Assembly: GCA_021300195.1 (NCBI GenBank) | Contig: JAJTIE010000017.1 | Coordinates: 1 to 45,889, forward strand | Source: Bacteroidota bacterium | GTDB lineage: Bacteria > Bacteroidota > Bacteroidia > J057 > JAJTIE01 | Reading direction: 5' to 3' | DNA: 45,889 nucleotides | In this document: positions 25,971 through 34,348 of the stretch, in pieces | Position numbering within the stretch: the first letter of the stretch is position 1 | Layout: each line of letters starts with the position of its first letter | Notes under the pieces: generated by a model | The model's input: the letters and a program-made list of their open reading frames with translations, nothing else | The model's database searches: none | What the model was told of the DNA's origin: nothing | Position numbers and translations under genes: made by a program

Positions 25971-27512
25971 TTATTCAGAGGATGCCCGCAGGAAATAGAC
26001 GGGCATGTGGCCAATGGTGTCTGGCTCATAGTGCTGCTGTAGCCACAGCAGCCGCTGCTGTAGCTCGGGCATATGGCCTACAGGGTCCAGTATGGCCTGC
26101 GGGCGGGCACGTAGCAGTTCGGCATAAAAATCGGCCAGGCTCTCGGGCCTGCTTATCGGCTCGGGGCGCTTCAGGTTTTCCGTTAGCCAGGTCATTCTGG
26201 CCCGCGCCATATAGAAGTTCATGTACTTTGTCTCGCCCCGCTGCTTCAGTGCAGTATAGAGCTCTGGCCTAAAGTCTACTACCCAGATACCACTTATCCC
26301 GCGCGACCGAAGGGCACTATCCAGGGCCTGTATGTTCGGGTCGGGCTGTAGACGGGTTCTCAGGCCGTGCATCCACCCAGCTGGGGTCAGTTTCGGCTCT
26401 GCCAGCCGAAACAGCCGCTCAGTGCGTGCCAAAGGGTAGCTGGCATATAGTACAGTAGTAGCCGCCAGGGCGAGCAGCAGTACGGCCGGGCGCAACCAGC
26501 GGGGCACCAAGTTTTGCAAAAAATAGACGAAGTAAAAGGTGAGCGGCGGGAGCACCAGCAGAAAATAGTGTAAATACATGCGCCAGCCACCCAGGGGGAT
26601 GGAGAGCAGGCTGGCAATCAACCACCAGGCCATGATGGTCTCCATCCGACGCTGGCGGATAGCAAGGCTAAAGTAGTGACCCCGCAGGTACAGGAAGCCC
26701 AGCAGGGCCACCAGCAGGGGGACACCCCACACCTTCAGATATTCTACAAAGCCCCAGCCGTTTACCTGGCTATCGGGGTTCTGGGCAGCCAGCAGGTAGT
26801 CCAGGTTATACAGCAGGCCCTGCTGAAAGAAAGCCACCAGAGAGCCCTGAAAGTAAAGTATGAAGACGGCGGCCAGCAGGATCCATAGCGCACCGGCCAG
26901 TAGCACGAGCAGCTCTCGGAACCGGCTGGCAGCAATGCTGAAGTACGAAACCACAAAAGCCAGGGCCAGCAAGATGCCCTGATACTTAAGCAGCACCAGC
27001 GAGGCAGCCATAGCCCCAATGGCAAAGAGCCGGCCCCAGCTGCGCTGCTCCTCGATGAAGTAGTCTGCCAGGAAGCGTGCCATCAGCAGGCACAGGATCA
27101 GCATGGGCAGCTCTGCGTTTAGCTCCAGGGTGTACCAGGGTCCATTTAGCCAGCAGGCAAAGAGGAAGGCAGGCAAGGCGGTTTCGCGCGCACTAAAGCG
27201 GTAGCGGTTGTAGAGCGAACCCATGAGCACTGCTGCCCAAAAGGCCAACAGGATGGCCAAGATGCGGATGGCCCACAGCGCATGGCTGCCAAACAGGGCC
27301 ACCACGGCGGCATACACCCAGGGCAACAGGGGGGGACGGTTATCCCACACCTCCAGGTACAGCGGATGGCCCTGCACCATGCGCTGGGCGGCCGCCAGGT
27401 GAAAAGACTCGTCGGTAGCGTAGTACTGGGGGTCGAAGGCGGGCCAGCGGAGCGCAACTGTAAGGCCCAGCAGCAGCAGGAGCAGCAGTGGGTTGCGAAA
27501 GCCCCGGATCAC
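25971..27512 (-). CDS. GT-C (family 39 / ArnT-like) integral-membrane glycosyltransferase
   Basis: A 513-residue polytopic protein with about ten to twelve membrane helices in the first 360 residues and a soluble C-terminal domain (about 370-513). The first periplasmic loop carries the acidic pair in 'YYATDESFH' (D34, E35), the usual catalytic position of lipid-phosphate-sugar-using GT-C enzymes such as PMT and ArnT, with 'NRPPLLPWVYA' following. These enzymes move a sugar from a polyprenyl-phosphate donor to protein, lipid A or glycan on the outer face of the inner membrane. The acceptor is unknown. A GTG start at 27512 lies 3 nt after the ppiD-like stop, so the two are co-transcribed. Confidence 0.82.
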   Translation of the reverse strand: MIRGFRNPLLLLLLLGLTVALRWPAFDPQYYATDESFHLAAAQRMVQGHPLYLEVWDNRPPLLPWVYAAVVALFGSHALWAIRILAILLAFWAAVLMGSLYNRYRFSARETALPAFLFACWLNGPWYTLELNAELPMLILCLLMARFLADYFIEEQRSWGRLFAIGAMAASLVLLKYQGILLALAFVVSYFSIAASRFRELLVLLAGALWILLAAVFILYFQGSLVAFFQQGLLYNLDYLLAAQNPDSQVNGWGFVEYLKVWGVPLLVALLGFLYLRGHYFSLAIRQRRMETIMAWWLIASLLSIPLGGWRMYLHYFLLVLPPLTFYFVYFLQNLVPRWLRPAVLLLALAATTVLYASYPLARTERLFRLAEPKLTPAGWMHGLRTRLQPDPNIQALDSALRSRGISGIWVVDFRPELYTALKQRGETKYMNFYMARARMTWLTENLKRPEPISRPESLADFYAELLRARPQAILDPVGHMPELQQRLLWLQQHYEPDTIGHMPVYFLRASSE

Positions 27513-27515
27513 GGC

Positions 27516-29729
27516 CTAGAATCGATAACGATAGTCCTTTATGCCTGCCGCATCCTTCAGCCCCTCCAGGGCACTGCGTTGATACTCGCCCTGCTGGCGG
27601 CTCTGCAGCTGGCTGCGGTGCTGCTCTATTACCTCGTCGCTCAGTTTATCGGGCTGTGTTACACGCCTTACGTATACCAGATACACGCCTGCCTCCCCCT
27701 TTATGGGCTTGGACAGCTGGCCGGACTTGAGCTGCGTAAGCTTGCCGATCAGGACAGGATCCTGGGTGCCCTGTATCCCGGGAGAGTCGAAGGTAATGCC
27801 TGCCGCTGTGCTGGCAAAGGCACCGGGACCGAAAGCCGTAGCCACGCGGGTCAGGTTGGTGTCGATCTGTATCTTGCTCATGCGAGCCAAAATGGCAGCA
27901 GCCTTCTTTTCAGCCAGCACCTTGGCCTTCACCCGCTCTTCCACCTTGGAGAAGGCAAGGTAGCCCTCCGGCTTCCGCTCCTTCAGGGAAAGGACATAGT
28001 AGGCAGATTCGGTCTGTAGTACGTCGGCACGAACGTCGCCATCCACACGCTCCTCGTCCAGTGCCCAGCGGATAATCTCCTTGGCCTGATCGCCGGAAAT
28101 ACCCTGCGCTATGTAAGACTGACCGGAGAATAGGGGCTGACTCTGCTGCGTGGTATAGCCCAGTTTCTTGGCCTTTTCAGCAAAGGGTACGTCCGCTTCC
28201 TTCAGGGTTTCGGATATAAGGGCATCGGCCTGGCGCTTTAGGCTGTCCAGCGTTTGGTCGCTGGGGCGTATGTCTGCGGCAATGGTAGATAGGCGAATGG
28301 CGGAGGTATTTCGCTCTTGCACTTCCAGAATCAGGTAGGCTCCGGGCAGGGCTACCGGGCCGATAATCTGGCCTTTTTGTGCGCTGCGCACCGCTTCATC
28401 TATTGCCGCAAACTGGCCGTAGCGGTGCCAGCCAAGCTCCCCGCGATCCTGAAAAACGGAAGGGGCTTCATTTTTGCTCTGGTCAAACAGCAGCTGCTGG
28501 AAGTTTTCGGGTGTCGTCTCGGCCCGCAGGGCTTCTGCCTTTTTCAGGGCCTCGGCCTTTCCGGTCTGGGTGGTGTCGCGTATGGCCACCATCATGTAGC
28601 GCAGTTTTACAAAGGGGCGATCGGTCCGCTCTTCGCGTCCGGTCAGTTTCATGATGCGAAACTGGCTACCCATCTGCACGGGGCCAAGCAGTGCACCGGC
28701 TTGCTGGCCTGCTATCAGGTCTTTTACCTGCTGGTCCAGCTCTTCGCTGTTCTGCCAGCCGTTTGCAAAGCGTACGGAGCTCTGGTTATTTAGCTCCGCA
28801 AATGCCGAGTCATCAGCGGCCTGCTGCCAGCGGGCCTGTAGCTGCTGCAGCTGGCCACGTAGCAGGGCCGAGTCTCGGGCAGTAGCCGTGGTGGGGAAGC
28901 GCACAAAATCTACAAGAGCCTCATCCCGATCCTGAGCATAGCGCTCCAGGTTGTTGTTGTAGTAGGCCTGCAGCTCGCTCTCCTCTATCGGGAAGAGCGA
29001 ATCGGCCAGGGCGCTATAGGTTACGGCACAGTAGTCCACATCATAGCGGGTGTTGGCCTCCAGGTAGTCTTGGCGGGCGTGGGCCTTGCTTACCAGTCCA
29101 CCCATCTTCAGCAGGCTGCCATAGGCCTGCTGTACATGCTGGCGCTCTACATATAGCTTCAGGGCCTCGTAGTAGCGCTGGCGCTGGTAGTACTGCTGCT
29201 GCTGCTCGGGGGTACTGTTGGGGGGCAGTTTTTCATTTACGCGCTGGCGAAACTCGGCACCGCTGCCAAAGTTGCTGGTGATGATCGGGTGCGGATCCTG
29301 GCCGTAAAACAGCTCGGCATACTGGCGAGGCGTAAGCTTGTTTACCAGCACTTCTCCACCGCCGTTCCGTGCGCTGCGCTGCCAGCGCTCGGCATCGGTG
29401 TCGAAGAGGCCCACGGCCTCTACCTCGCGGCCTATCACAATCTGGTCCATCAGCTGCTGCCACACGCGGGGCTCCAGCTGCTCGGCTGTCTGGGGCTGGT
29501 TGGGGTTTAGCGCTTCAGATAAGCTCTGCTCTACATCCACCATGCCAGCATAGTATTCCTGGGGGATTTTTTCGCCGTAGGCTTCGCCAATCTTGTCCGC
29601 ATCACCGCTGCCAAAAAAGCTCCCAAAGCTGGATATGGCATCCTGTGCCAGAAAGAGCACCATGGTTGCGCCCAGTACAACAAGCATCAGGCCTGTTTTG
29701 CTTCTGATTTTATTAATAACTCCTGCCAT
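27516..29729 (-). CDS. SurA/PpiD-type peptidyl-prolyl isomerase foldase
   Basis: A 737-residue periplasmic chaperone anchored by one N-terminal helix (about 14-31, 'LMLVVLGATMVLFLAQ'). Like PpiD it starts with 'INKIRSKTGLML'. The SurA_N-like chaperone module occupies about 35-230, followed by a parvulin (rotamase) domain around 345-470 with the landmark 'FQDRGELGWHRYGQF' and a second degenerate parvulin-like segment around 500-640. The C-terminal segment ends 'YRYRF'. It assists folding of exported and outer-membrane proteins, which fits this cargo-rich region. Length is larger than E. coli PpiD (623) but ordinary for Bacteroidota. It is first in the run to GT39, DivIVA-like, dcd and lpxD. 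Confidence 0.9.
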   Translation of the reverse strand: MAGVINKIRSKTGLMLVVLGATMVLFLAQDAISSFGSFFGSGDADKIGEAYGEKIPQEYYAGMVDVEQSLSEALNPNQPQTAEQLEPRVWQQLMDQIVIGREVEAVGLFDTDAERWQRSARNGGGEVLVNKLTPRQYAELFYGQDPHPIITSNFGSGAEFRQRVNEKLPPNSTPEQQQQYYQRQRYYEALKLYVERQHVQQAYGSLLKMGGLVSKAHARQDYLEANTRYDVDYCAVTYSALADSLFPIEESELQAYYNNNLERYAQDRDEALVDFVRFPTTATARDSALLRGQLQQLQARWQQAADDSAFAELNNQSSVRFANGWQNSEELDQQVKDLIAGQQAGALLGPVQMGSQFRIMKLTGREERTDRPFVKLRYMMVAIRDTTQTGKAEALKKAEALRAETTPENFQQLLFDQSKNEAPSVFQDRGELGWHRYGQFAAIDEAVRSAQKGQIIGPVALPGAYLILEVQERNTSAIRLSTIAADIRPSDQTLDSLKRQADALISETLKEADVPFAEKAKKLGYTTQQSQPLFSGQSYIAQGISGDQAKEIIRWALDEERVDGDVRADVLQTESAYYVLSLKERKPEGYLAFSKVEERVKAKVLAEKKAAAILARMSKIQIDTNLTRVATAFGPGAFASTAAGITFDSPGIQGTQDPVLIGKLTQLKSGQLSKPIKGEAGVYLVYVRRVTQPDKLSDEVIEQHRSQLQSRQQGEYQRSALEGLKDAAGIKDYRYRF

Positions 29730-29775
29730 ATTCCGGTATGTAAGCCGCTGAACGGGTATTCGGGTAAAGTGAATG

Positions 29776-29806
29776 CAAAAATACAGGAAAAGCGGGTTTG
29801 TACAAG
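29776..29806 (-). promoter_or_regulatory. Bacteroidota-type promoter of the PpiD-like gene
   Basis: TATTTTTG at 29776-29783 (minus) matches TAnnTTTG. CTTG at 29803-29806 is a near-match -33 box with the ideal 19-nt spacing. The implied start near 29770 gives a leader of about 40 nt to the ATG at 29729. This is the only element in the window where both boxes are present. Confidence 0.6.
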
Positions 29807-29953
29807 CCGCCGACTTAGATGGCTTTATATCGTGCGCGAATGGTAATAAAACGGGTTTGAATGGGCTACCAAGCCTGCCTGTTGCCGCCGACTACTAGCC
29901 GATGCCGTGGGCGGCTACGCTGCCAGCAGGTGGGGGGTGCGGGTTATGGGGTG

Positions 29954-31237
29954 CTACACGCTGCGATAGCGATAGCCCATCATGGTTACATCATCTATCT
30001 GCTCATCGTCGGCTTTCCAGTCTTTCCACACCAGGTTGAAGAGGGCGCGCTGCACACTCATTTTTTCGTGGTGGTTCTCCATTACCAGCTGCTTTAGCTT
30101 TTTGGTGCCAAACTTTTTCTGGTCGGGCCCGCCAAACTGATCCACAATACCATCCGAGAACATGTAGAATACGTCTCCATCCTGTGGTTCGATAAGCTGG
30201 GTGGTAAACACGCGCTCCTCCTCCAGCTGCTCCCCGCCTATGCTCATCTTATCCGGGTCCACCACATTCAGTGCGCCCTGGTGTACCCAGAAGAGTGGGC
30301 GGTTGGCACCTGCGTACAGCACCTCGTCGTCAAACTTGCTGATGACCACGATGCTCATATCCATGCCATCGCGGCTAGGGTTTCGGCCCTCTTCCTCTTC
30401 ATCTTGCTTCAGGGTAGCCCGCACCTCCTTGTGCAGCTCGCTCAGGATGCGGCCGGGCTGATAAATGCCCTGTTGTAATACAATCTGATTCAGCAGGTTA
30501 TTGGCAATCAGGCTCATGAAGGCGCCGGGCACGCCATGGCCCGTACAGTCTACTATGGCGCAAAAGACCTTGTCTACTGTGCGCTTGAACCAGTAGAAGT
30601 CGCCCGAAACCACGTCCTTGGGCTTGTATATTATAAAGTAGTCGTCCCACTCATCATCCATTTCCTTCTTGCTGGGCAAGATCATCTTCTGTATGCGGCG
30701 CGCATACTTGATGGACTCGGTCATCTCTATATTCTTGAACTCAACCTCTTCTTTTTGGGTCATGAGTTCAGAGATGTCGTAGGCAATGCTGAAGTACTTA
30801 ACCACCTTTCCCGCTGCATCCAGCACTGGGGCTATCAGGACATCTACCCAGTACGTCTGGTAGTTTTTCTTGCGGTTCTGTAGCTCGATGCGCCAGGCTC
30901 TGCCAGCGGTAATGGTGTTCCACAGGTCGGTAAACTTGCCAAACTCCGTATAGGAGCTTTGCAGGATGCTTACCTTTTCTCCGATCAGTTCTTCTCTGCT
31001 GTACGCGCTAGCTCGGCACAGCTCATCGTTTACGTCCAGGATAATCCCCGCCAGGTCTGTCTCCAGCCACATGGGGCTGGGGTTGAATTTGGCCAGGTGC
31101 TCGCCTGTTTTATCGATGATTTGGTGTACGTTTTCGGGCTGACCTTCCTTCTTGAGCAGGAGTAGATCGCTCAAAAGTGCAGCTTTACCCTGGTGCGACT
31201 GCCGAAGAAGCTGCTGAATGTGGTCGTAATCGTACAT
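29954..31237 (-). CDS. PAS-PP2C (SpoIIE-type) phosphatase
   Basis: A 427-residue cytoplasmic protein. An N-terminal helical region (1-50) leads to a PAS domain (about 48-165; 'FNPSPMWLETDLAGIILDVN', 'REELIGEK', then the PAC-like 'VVKYFSIAYDISE'). A coiled linker follows, then the 'SIKYARRIQKMILP' element typical of Bacteroidota SpoIIE-like enzymes, and a PP2C domain (about 205-425) with metal-binding aspartates in 'VSGDFYW', 'AIVDCTGHGVPG', 'DGMDMSI' and 'YMFSDGIVD'. It shares the catalytic layout of the gene at 16998-18734 but has a PAS input instead of REC-GAF. An in-frame GTG at 31309 exists; the ATG at 31237 gives the natural N-terminus. It lies 110 nt downstream of pheS. Confidence 0.9.
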   Translation of the reverse strand: MYDYDHIQQLLRQSHQGKAALLSDLLLLKKEGQPENVHQIIDKTGEHLAKFNPSPMWLETDLAGIILDVNDELCRASAYSREELIGEKVSILQSSYTEFGKFTDLWNTITAGRAWRIELQNRKKNYQTYWVDVLIAPVLDAAGKVVKYFSIAYDISELMTQKEEVEFKNIEMTESIKYARRIQKMILPSKKEMDDEWDDYFIIYKPKDVVSGDFYWFKRTVDKVFCAIVDCTGHGVPGAFMSLIANNLLNQIVLQQGIYQPGRILSELHKEVRATLKQDEEEEGRNPSRDGMDMSIVVISKFDDEVLYAGANRPLFWVHQGALNVVDPDKMSIGGEQLEEERVFTTQLIEPQDGDVFYMFSDGIVDQFGGPDQKKFGTKKLKQLVMENHHEKMSVQRALFNLVWKDWKADDEQIDDVTMMGYRYRSV

Positions 31238-31347
31238 GAGTAGCGTATGGTGAGCGATCGGGGTGCCCGCAGGGCTGTGTGCAGAAGAGTAGGCTGGCGG
31301 CCTGAACACTGGCTAAACAGCCTGCCGGGCTGGCTAAAATTATGGAA

Positions 31348-32370
31348 TTATTGGATGCGGGCGAACTGGTGTAGGAAGCGGATATCATTCTGGCTATACA
31401 GCCGCAGGTCGGGCACGCGGTACAGAAGCTGTGCGATGCGCTCCACGCCCATGCCAAAGGCAAAGCCGCTGTACACATCGGGGTCTATCTTGCAGTTTTC
31501 CAGCACCTGGGGGTCTACCATGCCACAGCCCATTATTTCTACCCAGCCCGTGTGCTTGCACACGGCACAGCCTTCGCCGCCACATATCAGGCAGCTCACA
31601 TCCATCTCGGCGCTTATTTCGGTAAAGGGAAAATAGCTGGCCCTTAGGCGTATACGCTGGTTTGGGCCGAACATGGACTTTACAAAATAGCCCAATGTTT
31701 GCTTCAGGTCGGCCAGGCTAACGTTCTTATCTACCACCAGACCCTCTACCTGGTTAAAGTAGCAGTGTGCGCGGGCGCTGATGGTTTCGTTTCGGTACAC
31801 GCGGCCCGGCGCCAGTATGCGTATGGGGGGCTGCTGGCGCTCCATTACCCGCACCTGCACGCTGCTGGTGTGGGTGCGCAGCAGCCAGTCGGGGTTCCGC
31901 TGCAGGAAGAACGTGTCCTGCATGTCGCGGGCGGGGTGGTTGGGCTCAAAGTTCAGGGCGCTGAAGTTGTGCCAGTCGTCCTCTATCTCTGGCCCGGCCT
32001 CCACGGTGTAGCCAATGCGGGCAAAAACATCGATGATTCTCCGCTCGGTGTCGTAGATGGGGTGGCGGGCGCCCGTTCGGTAGGGGCTGGCGGGCAGGCC
32101 CAGGTCCTCGGGCTGGCCCTGCACCGGGGCATGGGCCTGCAGCTGCTGCTGTGCCTCGGCATAGCGAGCCTCCGCCAGCTGCTTCAGTTCATTCAGCGGC
32201 TTGCCTAGCGGAGCCTTATCGGGCCCAGGCAGCTGCCTAAAGGCCTCGAACAGGGCGGCGATGGCGCCCTTTCTGCCTGTGTACTGCTGCTTGAAACGCT
32301 CCAGAGCGGCGGTATCGGATAACTCGGCTGCACACACGGCTTTCTCGAGTTCTTTTATCTTATCTAACAC
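31348..32370 (-). CDS. pheS: Phenylalanine-tRNA ligase alpha subunit
   Basis: A 340-residue class II synthetase subunit. With PheT (not in the window) it charges tRNA-Phe with phenylalanine. An N-terminal coiled-coil arm (1-85) is followed by the catalytic core with motif 2 'PGRVYRNE' (about 187-194) and motif 3 'GFAFGMGVERIA' near the end. A Cys-rich insert, CLICGGEGCAVC (about 264-275), followed by 'KHTGWVEIMGCGMV', has the spacing of a zinc knuckle and is known in PheS of this phylum. Translation starts at a GTG (32370), preceded at four bases by TTTTTTTG. It is transcribed toward the PAS-PP2C gene. Confidence 0.95.
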   Translation of the reverse strand: MLDKIKELEKAVCAAELSDTAALERFKQQYTGRKGAIAALFEAFRQLPGPDKAPLGKPLNELKQLAEARYAEAQQQLQAHAPVQGQPEDLGLPASPYRTGARHPIYDTERRIIDVFARIGYTVEAGPEIEDDWHNFSALNFEPNHPARDMQDTFFLQRNPDWLLRTHTSSVQVRVMERQQPPIRILAPGRVYRNETISARAHCYFNQVEGLVVDKNVSLADLKQTLGYFVKSMFGPNQRIRLRASYFPFTEISAEMDVSCLICGGEGCAVCKHTGWVEIMGCGMVDPQVLENCKIDPDVYSGFAFGMGVERIAQLLYRVPDLRLYSQNDIRFLHQFARIQ

Positions 32371-32374
32371 ATCG

Positions 32375-32382
32375 CAAAAAAA
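32375..32382 (-). promoter_or_regulatory. Near-match -7 element TTTTTTTG, 4 nt before the pheS GTG
   Basis: One mismatch from TAnnTTTG (second base T). It is followed by CGAT and the GTG at 32370, the same spacing as the exact elements at 5159 and 22007. Confidence 0.35.
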
Positions 32383-32531
32383 CGAAATTCTGCTTTAGAT
32401 CGAGACATGGGGGCGTGGCAACCCGGATTCGATTGTCGAGCGACAAAAACCTTGAGTATTAAAACGGGCATGCCGAAGTAACAGCACAACTGACTTGTGC
32501 AAACATGCCTCCTTTAATGTGCGAACTAACT

Positions 32532-34103
32532 TTAGAGGAGAGACGTCCCGTCCCTTGAATCTGAGCCAGCAGGCAGAACAACCGCTGTATCGATTCGATC
32601 AGGCACCGTCCAGCGCTTCTTTATGTACCAAAATAGCCACAGACATGGTAAAAATAAAGCGGCACCTATCCCGTAAAACCAAGTCTTCATCCAAGGACCG
32701 TGAAAGTTTAACCACAGCTGTGACTGATAATGGTTGGGAGTCAATCCTTCTGACCACTCGTTAATGTAAACCCAGAAGCCAGAGAAAATAATGCCCAATC
32801 CAAGTAGTAGCGCAGTAAAAAACAATTGCCTCTTATGAGAGATCGAAATGGATTGAATTACTAGAAGGCTGAACAAGGGAATAAAAAATGTAATTCTCCG
32901 AGATTCACTGTCTAGTAAAAAAACAAAGAAGAGGCCTGTTACTAATATAAGTGAGTTATTAAGTTGTGAAATTTTTTTGTAGAAATTTTTATTAAAAACA
33001 AGGATCATCAATACAAATGAACCGTAATATAAAAAATGGGCCACAAAAGAGATTCCAGGGTTAACAAGCGGGATAAAGAACAAAATAGCAGGAAGATTCC
33101 AGAGTTTACCGCCCTTTAGATCAAGGATAGATTTTTCGCTACCTGAAGAAATTGAGTCAATAATTATTGACCTAAACAAAACCATGGCCAGCAAACAAAC
33201 AAATACAATTGCAATCTTTTTCTGAAATTTGAAAGAAGCCATTGCAGTCAGCATTAATTGAGACCATTTTTTGTGAAGAAAAATCAAATAGCCAACATAA
33301 ATTACAAGCGAAAGGGGCAGAAGATAGAAATTAACAGGTTCTGTGTGCGAAAATGGAGGCCTCCTATTTTGATTAAAAAGAGTATAAACATAGTAAGCCC
33401 AAAATAGAGTGAAACAAAGAATAAATGCAAACATCAGAAACTTATATACGATCGTCAACCTACTTCGAAGACTGTAATTATATTTGTCTGATTTGTCAAG
33501 ATCTAGAAACAAAATTAATGGAAGAACAAACAGAAATGCGGCCGGATGTGAGAATAGAATAAGAAAATAGATGCCCAGCATCATCCAAGTTTTTGCCTGA
33601 ATTACATGGAAGTATACTGCGGTAATAACTAACATGCTAACAAAAATATCCGTAAAAAGAGGGTCATAGCCAAATACCCGAAAAAATGAAAAATTCAGGA
33701 AACATACAATTAATGTCCACAATATTTGAACATTATTCATGCCAAAATGAGCCCCGAGTTTTCTAATAATCAGAAAAATTATTGTCATCCATAATGCGTT
33801 CAAAAACAAATGGGTCTGTGTCATGGATTTTACATCTCGGGTTGAATCCACTAATCCTACCTGAGAGAATGCCTTCTCTGCATAATGCGCTATTCGGGGT
33901 AAGAGCATTCTGCCAAGCCAATAGCTCTCGAATTTTCTATCCCTAAATTCTTGTTCACTTGAACGAGCCATGGTATAGTAGAGAAATCCATCTGAACCCA
34001 CCCCTCCATTGATAATTTGCTTTTCAGAATTAAGGTTATACAGCAAAAAAACTGCTATGTATAGACCAAAAAATAGGCCAATTTGATAATTAGAAATTTT
34101 CAT
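32532..34103 (-). CDS. AT-rich polytopic membrane protein, GT-C-like
   Basis: I do not recognise a named family. The 523 residues contain about twelve hydrophobic segments separated by short basic loops and a short polar C-terminus. The first external loop has 'GVGSDGFLYYTMARS' (about 35-49), with an acidic residue placed as in GT-C glycosyltransferases ('..DG..YY..'), so a lipid-linked-sugar transferase is plausible but unproven. Base composition is strikingly AT-rich between about 32760 and 34100 (sampled lines around 30 percent GC), with A/T-ending codons (ATT, TTT, AAA) unlike its CTG/GCC-rich neighbours, while the last 70 or so codons look native. This suggests recent transfer. It is flanked by 161 bp (pheS side) and 245 bp (fumC side) of non-coding DNA. 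Confidence 0.75.
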   Translation of the reverse strand: MKISNYQIGLFFGLYIAVFLLYNLNSEKQIINGGVGSDGFLYYTMARSSEQEFRDRKFESYWLGRMLLPRIAHYAEKAFSQVGLVDSTRDVKSMTQTHLFLNALWMTIIFLIIRKLGAHFGMNNVQILWTLIVCFLNFSFFRVFGYDPLFTDIFVSMLVITAVYFHVIQAKTWMMLGIYFLILFSHPAAFLFVLPLILFLDLDKSDKYNYSLRSRLTIVYKFLMFAFILCFTLFWAYYVYTLFNQNRRPPFSHTEPVNFYLLPLSLVIYVGYLIFLHKKWSQLMLTAMASFKFQKKIAIVFVCLLAMVLFRSIIIDSISSGSEKSILDLKGGKLWNLPAILFFIPLVNPGISFVAHFLYYGSFVLMILVFNKNFYKKISQLNNSLILVTGLFFVFLLDSESRRITFFIPLFSLLVIQSISISHKRQLFFTALLLGLGIIFSGFWVYINEWSEGLTPNHYQSQLWLNFHGPWMKTWFYGIGAALFLPCLWLFWYIKKRWTVPDRIDTAVVLPAGSDSRDGTSLL

Positions 34104-34248
34104 TTTCTTAGATTTACATCGAAATAGAGACCGTTAGTGGCCATAATTAAACACTGGGCATCCTATATGTAGAGCACCTGTGTCTTCGGCTTCTGGTTAC
34201 AATCTTCATGCTCTAAGCCTCCTTCTCTATAGTGGATTTTATGGCACA

Positions 34249-34308
34249 ATAGGCAAGAGGTAGCCTATGCCTGATAGATTGAAGCCCTAAGGTATTCGCT
34301 TACTTCAA
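34249..34308. repeat. Two adjacent hairpins between fumC and the AT-rich gene
   Basis: ATAGGC (34249-34254) pairs with GCCTAT (34263-34268), loop 8 nt. A second element pairs TTGAAG (34279-34284) with CTTCAA (34303-34308) and TAAG (34288-34291) with CTTA (34299-34302), with a 3-nt bulge and a 7-nt loop. Neither has a T-run. They lie 40-100 nt past the fumC stop and could form its 3' end or a leader of the next gene. Confidence 0.35.
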
Positions 34309-34348
34309 GCTTGTCTAAGCTGGCAGCTGTCCCTCCTATACAGAAAAT

